From contig OZ345361.1 of NCBI GenBank assembly GCA_977006965.1, positions 1,612,001 to 1,676,000 on the forward strand: a stretch of 64,000 nt of DNA, read 5' to 3'. Numbering within the stretch: the first letter of the stretch is position 1; each line of letters opens with the position of its first letter. The notes beneath the pieces were generated by a model. That model searched no databases and was not told where the DNA came from. It saw only the letters and a list, made by a program, of their open reading frames with translations. Positions 32,164 through 43,098 of the stretch are shown here, piece after piece. The translations under genes were made by a program, and so were the position numbers. The stretch is from Phymatolithon calcareum. Its lineage: Eukaryota; Rhodophyta; Florideophyceae; Hapalidiales.

Positions 32164-34048
32164 TTTTCTACACATCTTCGTCCCTTGCTGTAAAAGATGT
32201 AAAGAAACCCTGAGTGGGGGCGGGGGTGGAGCGGTGCTGTAATGCTTCCGAGGCAACGACAGCAAATCTAACGCCTCTCTGGAATTAGGTAGTTATTCGA
32301 ACTTCGAGTTCTGATTCTTGAGATGGACGCTATTGACAACTTGATGCGGTTTTGTGTCCCTGTGACTACAACCCCGCGTTGCTGAATGTTGTTCCCCACG
32401 TGCAGTCAACTTTGCCGTTCAATGTCTTTGACACCAATATCTATACAGTGAATTTCAATTAAAGGGAACTTATTGCTGTCTTCGAGGAGAACCACAAAAA
32501 ATCACTGAATTGATAAGAAAAAGCAATCCTTGGTTCTCAATCGCATCGTTCGATATTAAGTGCTTTTTTTCGAACCCTATGACCATCAAATATTTTATTT
32601 GACACTGCCGATCACCTCACCTACTGCAAATCAATGCTGGAGGCTAATCAAGCGGAAGACTCCGCCAATAATCTGAATTACACTAGAGTGTTGCAAGAGA
32701 GCAACTGTCTGCTTCTTATCCACAGATGCAGGACAAAGCGAAGAGAGCTAGTAACGTTGTCGATGCATTGCGGAAGTGACCCAGGACTTATTACCGCATG
32801 ACGTCTACGATTGACAAGTAATTGAACGCTGTTCAGCATGTAGAGAGAGCAAGAAAAGCGTGCAGCGAACGAACAGTTTCCAAGGTGGAAGACCAGCGTG
32901 GTAATCCAAGTCTCGAGATCGGCTGATGTGCATAAGTTACGTTGCTGTATTGGTGTGTAGCAACTGAATACATTCGAATGTGACTCCGAAAAGCATGTGA
33001 GAAGCGATCAGGGAGAAGGGAAGCATTGCGACGCAGGTCTTGTCCATAGTGAAGTCTGTCATTTCACATCTAAGGTCAACAAAGCTCTCCGAGCCGTTTC
33101 TACGTACACGGTAGAACGAAGAGGGTCGGTTGAAGTGATTTACTAGGGAGTATATCAATTTCACAAGTGGTTGCTGAGCTTCTTGCCGACGGCAAGGCGC
33201 AGTGAATAGAGATGATCACTCATCAATGAAAGCCCACAAAGAGCACTGGTCCGCAATAGTCAAATCCTTGGTCAGCCCACAGATCACCCTCTAGAAGCGG
33301 AAGTGTAGCACACGCTGATGCCTGGCATATTTCCGGGCGATCGGTGTAATGCAGGACACTTTGCATCTTCTGTTAAAAACCTCGATGGTGGGGCAGGACG
33401 ATGTGCGTCCAATATGAGATATAGGCCTAAGGCATTGCGTCACTCTGGGCATCATTTGCCACGATGAAATACACTACAATCACCTAATAGGCGTTCATTG
33501 GAGAAGCGACATGTGCGTGCATTTTGTTATTTGGCTAAGGAAACATGGTGTGTTTGACCAGTCCAGGCGTATAGGATGAAAGCAAGGGCACATACGCGAC
33601 ACAGGTCAGAACGGATGCTTGTCCTCAATTATAGCTTTTATAATTTTTATTGGGTTCAAGAAGGACATCTTGATGTCTATTTTGAAGGATACTGCTTCGA
33701 TCATCTAGATGCTATACCCTAGGTGATTAAATCCAGCTCTTATTATCCTGGTTCTCAAATTTGAAGCGGTCTACTGTATTTCCGAACAATATGAGCAGTG
33801 CTCATGACCGTAGGTGAGTCGAATGTTCTCAAAATCGATCGCACCCCACACCTGTGTTTGGTAAGATGAGACAGATCTCGATCATTCACTGTCCTTAATA
33901 TTTGCCTTCTCAGACAGTGAACATTTCAAAAAGCCTTTACACCGTTAAAATCTAAAAACTGATCTGCAGTTTACTTGTCGAACGCCAAGAGAGTCTAATT
34001 CGAATATAAGAACAGTCGCTACACTGCAAAAGATGAAGGCTTGGTCGG

Positions 34049-34393
34049 TCAACTGCTTTCTCGGATGCACTTGCGAAGTCGACGAGCGTCGCTAAACGAG
34101 AGGCACGTTTCCAAGCGCAAGGGTTTGAAGCTCCACCTTACAGTTTTCAAGCTGCATTGATACATAATATCACTGAGGCGCTTGGTAATCCTTTTCTTGT
34201 AACAGTTTTCCACATCGTACGCATTAGCAATGTTGACACAAAGCTGACTTTGAGTGCAGGAGAAGATGGCATGTTCTTGGCAAGGACGTAGGTCTCGAGG
34301 TACGAGGTTAGCAAATTTGGTGCACGAAGCATCTGACAATTGAAGAGCGCATAAAAGCGCAATGACGAAAACAGAGGCTCTTGAGGCGAACAT
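34049..34393 (-). CDS. S1: small secreted eight-cysteine protein (114 aa)
   Basis: From the ATG at 34393: a clear signal peptide (MFASRASVFVIALLCALQL, cleavage likely after SDA), then a mature domain of about 90 residues with eight Cys, all conserved in S2 and S3, ending CLSFSDARRLRKC. The frame is open from an earlier ATG at 34474, but a TATTTAA box at 34482-34488 (minus strand) lies so near that ATG that transcription should start after it. The inner ATG also gives the signal peptide directly. The protein is unrecognised; eight even cysteines suggest four disulfides and an extracellular ligand, inhibitor or defence-peptide-like role, which is inference only. It sits between M-1 and M+1. Confidence 0.75.
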   Translation of the reverse strand: MFASRASVFVIALLCALQLSDASCTKFANLVPRDLRPCQEHAIFSCTQSQLCVNIANAYDVENCYKKRITKRLSDIMYQCSLKTVRWSFKPLRLETCLSFSDARRLRKCIRESS

Positions 34394-34481
34394 TTTCGGT
34401 TTGTTGTTCAGTAGAGGATAGTCTAGGACTGCGCGGGTTCCTTTGTGGCAGTGACGAATGGATTTTGCGTTCATAGGCGTC

Positions 34482-34488
34482 TTAAATA
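34482..34488 (-). promoter_or_regulatory. TATA-like box of S1
   Basis: TATTTAA on the minus strand, conserved at the same place in all three S copies (49349-49355 and 55968-55974). It is about 90 bp upstream of the signal-peptide ATG. Confidence 0.6.
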
Positions 34489-35822
34489 GGGTGATGGATT
34501 TCCCTCTTGATCATGTTCTGGAGGTAGATCTGTGCTGGCGAAGGTACTAGTTCTGCGCGACACGTCGACTCTGTCAGTCCCACTTCGAAGTCAACAGAAA
34601 GTCCAACTCCTCATCATACAGTAGGTTACCTCCGCCAGCAGCGCATCTACAATGCATTCCTTCCTTCCGCGACTCATTCCAGACCGTGTACAGTCAGACC
34701 TCGATTAATGGAACCTCGTTTTTAGAATAACCTCGGTTATCAGCATAATCGGGTGCTCCACGAATACCGTATCCGCCTAAATTTAACGAAAATTAAAGGA
34801 TTCTAGAATATTTGATAGGGGGATTTTTCATGTTCGAGGTCACGGGGCATACCTTAAATTTTGTTATAATTTTGTTTAGCGTACACGGAGCATATCCTCA
34901 CTCGAAGAATTCTGTCGCTAATCTCACTCATTCCTGACCGTGTATTGGTCTCAAAGAGATGCACGGCAAGGACGACTCGAGATGTCGCTAATCTCACTCA
35001 TTCCAGACCGTGTATTGCATCTGATCATGATGCTACTCAGTTCCCGTCTGGCTCCCCCTCCTGTGAGATTATTCGGGGACTGGGCCATTGAGTATCCGCC
35101 ATACACGCTTTGGCGTGGTGCCGGTCCGAGTGTGAGGCCCAGATTTGCTACATTATTCAAGACCCGGGAAGTCGTTAATCTCGTCCATGGCACCCCGGCG
35201 CAGAAACGACTCGGGACGTCACATCAGTTTAGTGGATTTCTATTGGTGCATCTACGAAAAACTGACGCCGAACAGGGGAAACAAATCCCACGCGTGTTTC
35301 CCCCATTCCGGGGAAACAAATCCCATCTTTCCCCCATTCTGGGGAAACAAATTTGCATTTCTGTTTTGTTGAAGTTTTTATGCACTTTTCCGGGGGAGAA
35401 CAAATGTATGAAAGTTTTGTTTCGGTTGCCCGCTTTCGCAAGCTAATCTGGACGTGAGGATTATGAACGGTAATGATTCCACTTTTTAAAAACAAAAAAT
35501 TGGAGATGATGACTTTGCACTATTTAAGCGCATGAGGGTGCGGGGATTAAGGCAAAACTGAGGCATCGTGACGGGGCGAGGGCAAGGCATGCAACTAGCT
35601 CTCACAGTCGGGCAAGTTTCTCATCCACTTTTTGCGCCACCGTTACAAATTATTGATATCTGTAGCCGTCACGTGTAGTGACGTGGGAAAGCAACGGGAA
35701 TTGTCATCTTCATTCTATATGATAACACACGTTATCTCCTTCAAGAAGTGGGGTTCTTCTAAACGCTCACCGATTCAGCCCGTTGCCCACTTACTGCTCA
35801 TGCATCCTAAGTTCGTTCGAGC
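34489..35822. repeat. S1-M+1 intergenic region with inserted repeats
   Basis: An 18-bp motif (CTCATTCCAGACCGTGTA) occurs at about 34673, again about 34995, with a variant at about 34928; the DNA between is absent from the two other S-M+ intervals. The inserted part starts CAGTCAGACCTCGATTAATG, resembling pogo/Tigger-type transposon termini. At about 35155-35225 there is a piece related to the retroposon at 42100-42552 (GACCCGGGAAGTCG, AAACGACTCGGGACGTCA). At about 35275-35355 a roughly 38-bp unit with GGGGAAACAAATCCCA is repeated in tandem. The open frame 34940-35446 crosses these repeats and is not called. Confidence 0.5.
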
Positions 35823-37325
35823 ATGGTGCGTGTTCATCTGGACTTGCGGATGTCCGTGAACGCCTGGAATGCCATAAAGTTTCTTCTCTTTGAATTCCTC
35901 ATTTCCCTCGTTTTCGCCCGCCTCTGGGACAGTTCTCTCCGCAGTCGAACCCGTCTCATAATTCGCAAGGGCAATATGGCCAAAGTGTTCGCCTCGGGTA
36001 TCGGCAGATTAACACCAGCCGAACTAAACGTCTGTAAGTCACGCGCTAAATATCCGTTCGGATTTTCATCCACAACGGCTTCGAAACTTCTTCTGTTGCT
36101 GGTGAACCTCCTCCTACTCGCTTCGCTGCTGGTCGCCGAGTACGGCAGCTCATCCGCGTCTGCCTTCCGCTCAGCAGAAGCCAACGTCACAACGGTTGCA
36201 AGACACCCCAAGCAGGGGCACTGGTATGCCCTGGTCCGCAATATTCTACAGAAGAATACGAGCCTCAGCACGCTCTATCCTCTGAAACTTACCGCAGGAG
36301 ACTATAGTTATGAAACCAACAGGGTGAGCATACAAATGTATAAACGGGTTCGAAATGCGTCCTCCAACTCTTTCCTAATTGCGGAGAGGGTTGCTTTGGA
36401 AGTAAGGCTTTGCGGAATGCTATTTACGTCTTGCAACAAATCGTTATCGGACGAAAGCCAGAACAGGACGTTCAGAGTGTATCAAGTCAATAACCTCACA
36501 CTCTTCAAGGATAAGTTCAAGAGTCCAAACTCAATAGAAACAGAGATCTTCATATCTACCGCTATCAAAGAGATTGGATGGATTGACTCGGCCAAGACAA
36601 AATTCACCAGTTTGCGCAAACCAAAAACACCGGAAAACGTTGCTTGCACTTTCAGAAAGATTATGCTTACGTTCGATGGCTCCTCTAACTATCGCCCGCT
36701 GCATTGCGCCATGGACGTTGGCGACTTTATGAACATTTTCACGTACAAGGCACAGGAAGAAGATTTTCACAATGTTTTGTTCGACGCGGATCCTAAGTTC
36801 AAGAACCCAACCGGGGTGACCTACGTTGTCGGCGAAATTTACGAAGACAGTTTGTTCGGGGTACAGAAGCAATATATTCCTTCCAATATAGTCGCCCTGA
36901 TACAGACCCACCATTATCAACAAATACTACCGAAATATGTGGACAAGAACTTACTCAGAGTGCTCAAGGAGCAGAACGTTTGGGCGCTACTGGGAATGGT
37001 ATCTGGAAACAGCAACATAGAAGAGGCCAGCATCCAAACCAAGGAAGAAACTGCGACTATAAATGAACTCTTTCTTGCAGGAGTCGGAATGATCTTCTTC
37101 GTATGCGCCCTGCTTCTTGTTTTCAACTGCGCTGAAGGATGGGATGATAAAAGCATGTACACAATTCCTGTGTCTGATGCTGACCTACTGCTTCACGTAC
37201 GAAAACTTGAAGAGGTTGGTCAGAGGACGGTAACGGGGGACTCAAGGTGGCCGGAGCTTTTCAAGAGGCGGGATGCTGAGGAATTGGAGTACTTATCGTT
37301 CACCGGAGATCCGTTATCAACGTAA
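35823..37325 (+). CDS. M+1: paralogous three-TM membrane protein (500 aa)
   Basis: Same architecture as M-1: hydrophobic segments at about 15-33, 83-104 and 415-436, a long N-glycosylated middle region, and a tail with RWPELF and YLSFTG. Shared family signatures are VNAWNAIKFLLFE, IGRLTPAEL, LLLLVNLLLLASLLVAEYGS, SLFGVQ and WALLGMVSGNSNIE. Outside these the two subfamilies are clearly diverged. The start is the ATG at 35823. It is transcribed away from S1 and towards the TFB4 pseudogene, with 193 bp to that remnant. The partners at 50656 (fragment) and 57020 (complete) are its copies. Confidence 0.8.
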   Translation: MVRVHLDLRMSVNAWNAIKFLLFEFLISLVFARLWDSSLRSRTRLIIRKGNMAKVFASGIGRLTPAELNVCKSRAKYPFGFSSTTASKLLLLLVNLLLLASLLVAEYGSSSASAFRSAEANVTTVARHPKQGHWYALVRNILQKNTSLSTLYPLKLTAGDYSYETNRVSIQMYKRVRNASSNSFLIAERVALEVRLCGMLFTSCNKSLSDESQNRTFRVYQVNNLTLFKDKFKSPNSIETEIFISTAIKEIGWIDSAKTKFTSLRKPKTPENVACTFRKIMLTFDGSSNYRPLHCAMDVGDFMNIFTYKAQEEDFHNVLFDADPKFKNPTGVTYVVGEIYEDSLFGVQKQYIPSNIVALIQTHHYQQILPKYVDKNLLRVLKEQNVWALLGMVSGNSNIEEASIQTKEETATINELFLAGVGMIFFVCALLLVFNCAEGWDDKSMYTIPVSDADLLLHVRKLEEVGQRTVTGDSRWPELFKRRDAEELEYLSFTGDPLST

Positions 37326-37518
37326 AAATAGTGTCTGTTGCATTCCCTCGACGTTCATTACCTTGAACTGTTGTGAGTTTTACCTATTTTCTGGCAAAAA
37401 GTCAGCGCCATCTGCTTTCCAGCATCAAATTTGATGCTCGAGATTACAAGGTTTCCAGAGATACCGGATGTACTCTTCTCTTCAATGCAAAAACCGATAG
37501 CACTTCTCAGCCGTACTT

Positions 37519-38292
37519 CTACTTTCTCGGAGGACGACGACGTGCATTGCCCCTCGTTATTGCAAATCGAGCCCCACAAACCTTGCACATAGCTGCATTT
37601 TTCTTGACTGAACAATCAAAAGTCGACAAACACACGGAGCACGTGAATCAATTATCAATAACTTTCCGCGTATCAAAGCAACTCGCCCTAAAGTCAACCT
37701 TGCCTGGTATCGGCATTGCCAGAAACTCTCGACTCAAATGGTCCGGCAAAAACACCGTTAACAACGTCTGCATCAGCGCCTCTTCATTCGGGCGAAAGTA
37801 CACCCCCTTCGTCAAAAACGCGGCCTTTGTTCCAGAGAGAGTCCGAGCGCGATTCACAATGCATAAAGCGCGCGCGAGTGCCGCCGACATCGGCGGTGCA
37901 CGCTGCGAACCCTCTCTGGACGATGCAGCTGCAGAGGCGCGCACGGCAGCGGAGAGTAGCCCTCGCAGATCGGATTCGGGAGAGGAGAAATCATCGTTGC
38001 CGAATAACGCGCTATCGCGCAGTCCATCGTTATCGGGTGACGGATTCACGACGTTGTGTCCAGCGCTTGATACGGTAATCACAACCGCACGATTGCCGCT
38101 GTGCAGCAGTTGGAATGCGTGCACAAATCCAATCACGCATTCACATACATCGCCTAGTTTCTGCAACGCCGTCTCCGCGGATGCACCCGATGAACGTAAC
38201 CAAGACCATCCGTCCAGATCTAGCAGCAATACCAGCAGACTTGGCGGGTCATCCGCTGCGCGTACTCGAAAATCTGTTCCCGAGGAGCGCAT
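37519..38292 (-). pseudogene. TFB4: TFB4 (TFIIH p34) pseudogene, copy 1
   Basis: Compared with the intact copy at 58707-59666, this copy lacks 63 codons in frame in the middle (after LSGT; the deletion ends share a GCCT repeat). It also has a GGA to TGA change just before the zinc finger, so the frame stops at 37648. The zinc-finger part survives as untranslated sequence to about 37519. The 5' end at 38292 still has the ATG. Confidence 0.85.
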
Positions 38293-38536
38293 TCCAGTGC
38301 CAATGCACGGAACTGGTTGAATGCCATTCAATTGACAAGGACCACGGTCTATCCTTAAGCCTCCAAATGATTTGTATCATTACGGTATGATGAAATAATT
38401 CTACGAGCGCTGGCCCAGCTTGCATCTTCTAAATAGTACGCCAGTAAAAGTGCTTTGCGATAAAAACTGGCCAGTAGAGAGCAGTAAACATCTCGTCTGC
38501 TACGAAGAGCAATCAAAACAACCGAACACATGCTAG

Positions 38537-40498
38537 TGTCTATGTGCCGGGATTTTTTCCTCAATTGAGGACTGAAAATGATTTAAGTTTTGGAAACGAA
38601 AGCTAGGCACTACCAAGCTCGTTAAAAGCGTGAAGCTCAAGGAAGTCTTCAACGTGCTTAGCGAAACAGTTCCTGCCAGTAGAAGCGCCACAAATATATA
38701 GTGTGGCATTTTCACGCCTATTAGAATATGAGCACAAGAGGGTCTTCGTCTTGAATTTCCCAACTAGCAGTTGTTTTGAACAGCACAAGAAGTCACTATG
38801 ATATCCTGAGTCCTCCTTTTCTTTTTCTCGGGAGTTAAGAGGGTTCTAACACCGCTCGCGAATGCAAATATACGTTCTTTAGCGACGAAACGTCGACGAG
38901 TAATGCGCGTGGCAAATGTGTTACCGATGAGTTGCTCGGACATCACTTGACAATACCTTCGCTGCTTCATGTGCTGCTGACCCTCTGCACGGGCACCTGA
39001 GAATAAAAGTCATCTAAGAATCACGCAAATTGCCAGAAGAGTTGATGACTCCTATGAACTATAGTCGCACTTGTTGAAGATGAAGGATTATCGCACTTCT
39101 TCCACTCGCCGAGTGCTGTATCTCTCAACCGTTCTCCGGTTAGTGACCTCCGTTCCCATACCAACGGGATATGGACTCACGGAAGCATCTCAGGTCCGAC
39201 GGAGGCACAGTGCGCTTTCTGGGGTCAGATATGGCATCGACAGAATCTTGACCGAGCGACCAGCGGTGCTGCGCAGACTACATGTTCCACTTGGTTGAGC
39301 AGTGAATGATATTCACTGGAAGTGTTCGGCGAGCGGCATACCAGTCTTTGAAGAAGAAGGAGAGTTGAGATACTTAATTGGCCTTGTTGCCCTCCAAAAA
39401 TTTCTCTCGGCGCTGAGCTCAACTCTTGTCATGAGGATAATTATTCCGAAAAACTCAATCATCTCTGTCAATGTAGTCTCTTGTTGTCCAATTATTCTCA
39501 GCTTAGCGAACGCCAGAGCAGAAAAATTCCCCATATGAACTTGGGGAAAAATCTTCATGACGCAATCTTACTCTGTATGAATACCAATACCATCATTTTC
39601 TGATAAGATGTCTCTGGTAAGAGCGCAAAGTCTTCAGAACTGAGAGGAAACTTAGACCCGATTCGGTCCTGAAGCTTGGCGCTCGTACCATGGTTCCCCA
39701 AAAGCGACAGTATTCGGCTCGCGGTCAGGCACGACGACATCAGGTTCGTTTTGTGATGGTTGGTCCCAAGAGCCCTTCAAGACGTAGGAGAGAGAGCCCG
39801 GAAAAGGGCGTTTAGAGATGGTAAAGGTTTTATGGATGCTTTTTTGTCTATTTGATGAGCTTCTGATTGTGACTGTGGATGATAAACTGGCGCTTCGCGA
39901 TGAAGATGGGCGAGGATGAGTACTGTAAGCAGTCCTGGGTGGTACTGCGCTCTGCCGGTGTTGGCTCGGTTCAAGGCTGGTGAGCTTCTGCAATGCCATC
40001 TTCAGTGTCCCCTATCTTGACGTTGAACAGGTTGACTGTCTTAAAATTAGTCTTCTTCGGCGAACGCCAAACTATGACACATTTTACGCAAAGTGATATG
40101 CTCGCGCGACCATTCAGTTTTCCTCCAGTACCTCCTGAACGATACCACACACCCTTTTTTACTTGGAAAAGGCTCCATATTGTCTGGAGCATTCTACGAG
40201 ACCTGTCACAGATGCTTTCTTTGTGTGTATGGATGTACCGACCACGAGGGGCCGGACTTTTTCTCGTGGCATGGCAGGTCTGGTACTTCTGGGTGACCAC
40301 TATATTTTCGTTGCTAGCGCCGAACGAAGAGATTTTAAGGTAGTAGTTGCGGTACTCCTCACCGACTACACAAGTTCGGCTTTTCAGTAATGGCGCAGAT
40401 GATCCGTTCTGCGTTCGATTTACTAACTTTTCCGAGCTTTTGAATCCGTCCTCATTTGAGGACTGGGTCCTCAATTGAGGACGTTCGGCACATAGACA
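38537..40498. mobile_element. 1,962-bp DNA transposon with TIRs, hAT-like remnants
   Basis: The duplicated segment at 59843 reads ACATG-CTAG-GGTC (empty site). Here CTAG is present on both sides (38533-38536 and 40499-40502). The termini are inverted TGTCTATGTGCCG / CGGCACATAGACA, followed on each side by TCCTCAATTGAGGA. Because CTAG is palindromic, the target duplication could be CTAG, a 3-bp part of it, or TA. On the minus strand, 38764-38970 contains ERIFAFASGVRTLLTPEK, like the hAT C-terminal dimerisation motif, and 39971-40474 might be a decayed BED-finger N-terminus (LCVKC). hAT elements normally make 8-bp duplications, so the class is uncertain. Confidence 0.75.
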
Positions 40499-40637
40499 CT
40501 AGGGTCTCAGATAGAATGCCAGACATAAGAGTAGAGCCGCCCTAGCGAGGGCAGCACCTGAGGAAGCCCTGCCCGTATATTCGTATGACTGCGGGGCTTT
40601 AAAAAAATTGCAATAAAAAAGTAAACATCTCGTCTCA

Positions 40638-41429
40638 ATGGCTCCAACAACACTGCGTGCGATGCCTCGATGGATTCGATCGGCCGGGAGTGACCAGACC
40701 TCCCCTAAATTTACTGTCTCTCTCCCTGTTGAATCTTTGCCTGGTGTGGCCGCGCTCGCGGGGATCCGCGGATCCACTGCGGAATGGGGCGGGAGCCCTT
40801 AGTACCCCCGGGGGAGGGGCGGCGGGAAGTCCTTCGCGATCTTGTGGCAGACGCAGTCGCTGGTCTGTGCTGTGATAGTGTCCTGCATCCCGTCGATACG
40901 GTGAAAAGCAGATTACAAGCGCAACGTGGACCGCCATTTGCTTACAATTCAATGTGGCACGCGGTTCGTGCGATCGTTGCCGCGGAGGGGGTTCGACGCG
41001 GGCTCTGTGCAGGCTTTGGCGCCGTGCTTGCTGGCTCCTTGCCAACACACGCAATAATGTTCGCAACCTACAAAGCTACCAAGCGTGCTGCAGAGCCTTC
41101 CGCACCTGATGAAATGCTTCCTGCTGTCGATCTCACTGCATGTGCCTTCGGCGAGCTATATGCACTCCCAGCATACACGCCGGCAGAGGTCATTGCGAAG
41201 CGTATGCAAGTCGCGGCACTCGGCCCGGCGCGTAATTAGAGGCGTCGTACACTGCTTTCAGCGAATGATAAAGGAAGAAGGGTTCTTGGCATTAACTCGA
41301 GGAGTTCTTCCGCGCGTCATGCGGGTCGCACCAGGGAGTGCCATTACTCTTGGTGTTTTTGAGGCTGTCTCTCGCTATCTGCGCCAACTGGAAAAGACAT
41401 CGGACCTAGAGGTTGGTGTATCTGCATGA
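40638..41429 (+). pseudogene. Mitochondrial carrier (SLC25 family) pseudogene, copy 1
   Basis: The first carrier repeat is good: residues following DLVADAVAG contain PVDTVKSRLQAQ, an SLC25 signature. The second begins PAEVIAKRMQV and then stops (41239). A third-repeat end (RMIKEEGFLALTRGVLPRV) follows in another frame to 41429. An earlier frame break separates the start ATG (40638) from the carrier frame: the first frame ends at a TAG near 40802. About one and a half repeats are missing relative to the usual 270-300 aa, so it cannot be functional. The same lesions occur in copy 2. S-adenosylmethionine-type carrier is the closest resemblance, at low certainty. Confidence 0.75.
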
Positions 41430-41727
41430 TACATCGATTGCATTGCCAAGGTCATCTCACCCTATCTGTCCAATGCTATCTCTCATATGGGAAGGGTTCT
41501 TCATTTAGAGGCAGATATTTAACTGTTTTTGTACAGAGGTTGTTCGAAAAGAACATTCGTTCCTTTTTTCGGTTTTTAAAAACCGGCCGATATTACTCGT
41601 AGGAGGCCACAATTTTGCAGTTCAAAATTAAATTCAACACTAACTCGCATCCGGTCCAATTGGCAAGATCGAATCTGCTCCACTGATCGATTTGTTGTTC
41701 TGCGGTTCCAAAAACAAACGATGAGCA
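41430..41727. other. Convergent intergenic region, duplicated at 60775-61072
   Basis: No gene. The short stem TTTTTCGGTTT/AAAACCGG near 41566-41585 is mirrored as a restriction-like palindromic variant (TTTCTAGAAA) in copy 2. Confidence 0.4.
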
Positions 41728-43098
41728 TTACCGTTGCATTTTCGTAAGATCGGACACCTTCAAAAATCCCATATCCTTTTTCACCCGATCCAGAGTGCGT
41801 GTAGCTTGCTCGTTTGCCTTTTCGTACCCTTGTAGCAGGACATCTGCAAGAAAAGCCCTGTCCTTTAGCAGCTCTTCATATCGCATCCTGATCGGCGATA
41901 CATGCTCCACAAGGGCTTCTCCTAGGATCGGTTTAAATTGACCCCACTTCATATCTGCACATTCCGCCATTACCTCCTCCTTGGTCTTTCCTGTGACGGC
42001 CTGATAAATCGTGAGCAAGTTGTCACATTCTGGTCTGTTTGGGTTTCCAAATTCTAACCCAATTTCGGAGTCTGTCTTACAACGCTTCACCTTCCTCAAC
42101 GGACCCGGGACGTCGGTAAACTCGCCCATCGCGCTCCGGCGCACGCAAGACTGGGGACGTCAGTAACCCCCCCGCGCGGATCGGCGGGCAGGCCGAGCGA
42201 GAGTAAGTCCTGAAGATCGGCGCGGCACGAGGACCCGGGACGTCGGTAAACTTGCTTCGGCGCGGGAAACGACCTCGGACGTCATAAAATTTTCCTTTCC
42301 GCACGTTCACACGATACGATGCTCTGCGTGGCCATTGAAGTGAAATGATTTTCCCCCTCGAGATCTCTCCGTTGAGATCAGAGGTAGGTTTTCTAATTTT
42401 GCTGACTATAGCCGTTTTTATGCGAAATGGAGCCTCTGGGCTCTGAGTTGAGTCCTCGTGGCTCATCAGAAGAGTTGCCCCAAGCGTCTGCAGATGCGTT
42501 GGTAACACTATAATAAAAATCTCCACTTCTTCTTCTTCTTCACCTTCCTCAAAATGATATCCGGAGGATCTGTCAAATTAATTCTGGATCCCTCGTTTTC
42601 TGCGCTTTTTGACACTTTTGAAGACGCATCGTCAAGCGCCATGATTGGCGCAACGCCCGGCGCCATGCGCAGCTCGGGTTCAGTGAACGTCTTTCGCTCT
42701 CGCTGCGAGCAATAAATATCGTTGTATCGTTTCGCAATATCGCGTGCGAGCTCGATGTGCTGTCGCTGATCCTCACCGACAGGTACATAGTCAGGATTAT
42801 AAAGCAACACGTCCGCAGCCTGTAGCACGGGGTACGCAAACAAAGCCATTGACGCCGACTCTCCATGCTTACGGCTCTTTTCCTTGAATCGAATCATCCG
42901 ATTAAGCCATCCATGTGGTGTGACAGAACTCAGTAACCAGCAAAGCTCCGCACGCGCTGTCACTTGACTTTGAACAAACACCGCGCTGCGAGATGGACTG
43001 ATGCCGCACGCCAAATACATCGCAGCTGCGGATAGCGTAGAGCGCGCCAATTTCGGCGATTTTCCAGCTGTCATTGCATACAGGTCAACAACTGCGAA
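41728..43098 (-). pseudogene. WARS2: Bacterial-type (organellar) tryptophanyl-tRNA synthetase pseudogene, copy 1
   Basis: Matches TrpRS from FAVVDLYAMT through the QSQV, PVLQAADVLLY, PVGEDQRQHIELARDIA and KVSKS regions and the C-terminal helical domain to FLKVSDLTKM. The N-terminal part with the HIGH-type ATP site is missing: position 43098 is joined directly to the membrane gene M-2. A 453-bp insertion (42100-42552) interrupts the sequence after ILRKVK. The KMSKS loop reads KVSKS. It cannot encode an active enzyme. Confidence 0.88.
42100..42552. mobile_element. Retroposon-like insertion in TrpRS with 15-bp target duplication
   Basis: The uninterrupted copy at 61430-61450 shows the empty site. 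Here the 15-mer CTTCACCTTCCTCAA is present at 42085-42099 and 42538-42552. The insert has a GC-rich head containing GGACCCGGGACGTCGGTAAAC twice in part (about 42101 and 42232) and a CTT-repeat tail (42523-42540). A long target duplication plus simple-repeat end suggests target-primed retroposition (SINE-like). A related piece is at about 35155-35225. Confidence 0.8.

Larger units (their letters stand above)
31195..34048. repeat. Spacer 1 of the M-/S cassette
   Basis: A non-coding repeat that also occurs as spacer 2 (44209-48915), spacer 3 (53470-55534) and spacer 4 (63100-64000). Spacer 1 contains a 709-bp TIR element and a perfect 71-bp-arm palindrome (both below). A short minus frame at about 32937-33164 (MDKTCVAMLP...) recurs in spacers 2 and 3 with an open extension, but is cut by a TAA here; it may be a decayed small gene. 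The G-rich tract at about 32215-32230 is shared by all four spacers. Confidence 0.75.

Noticed and set aside
34394-34474. 27-residue N-terminal extension of S1 (and the same in S2, S3)
   Set aside because: The first ATG is too close to the TATTTAA box and would bury the signal peptide.
34940-35446. 168-codon open frame between S1 and M+1
   Set aside because: Crosses several unrelated repeats and a tandem repeat; not present in the other cassettes.
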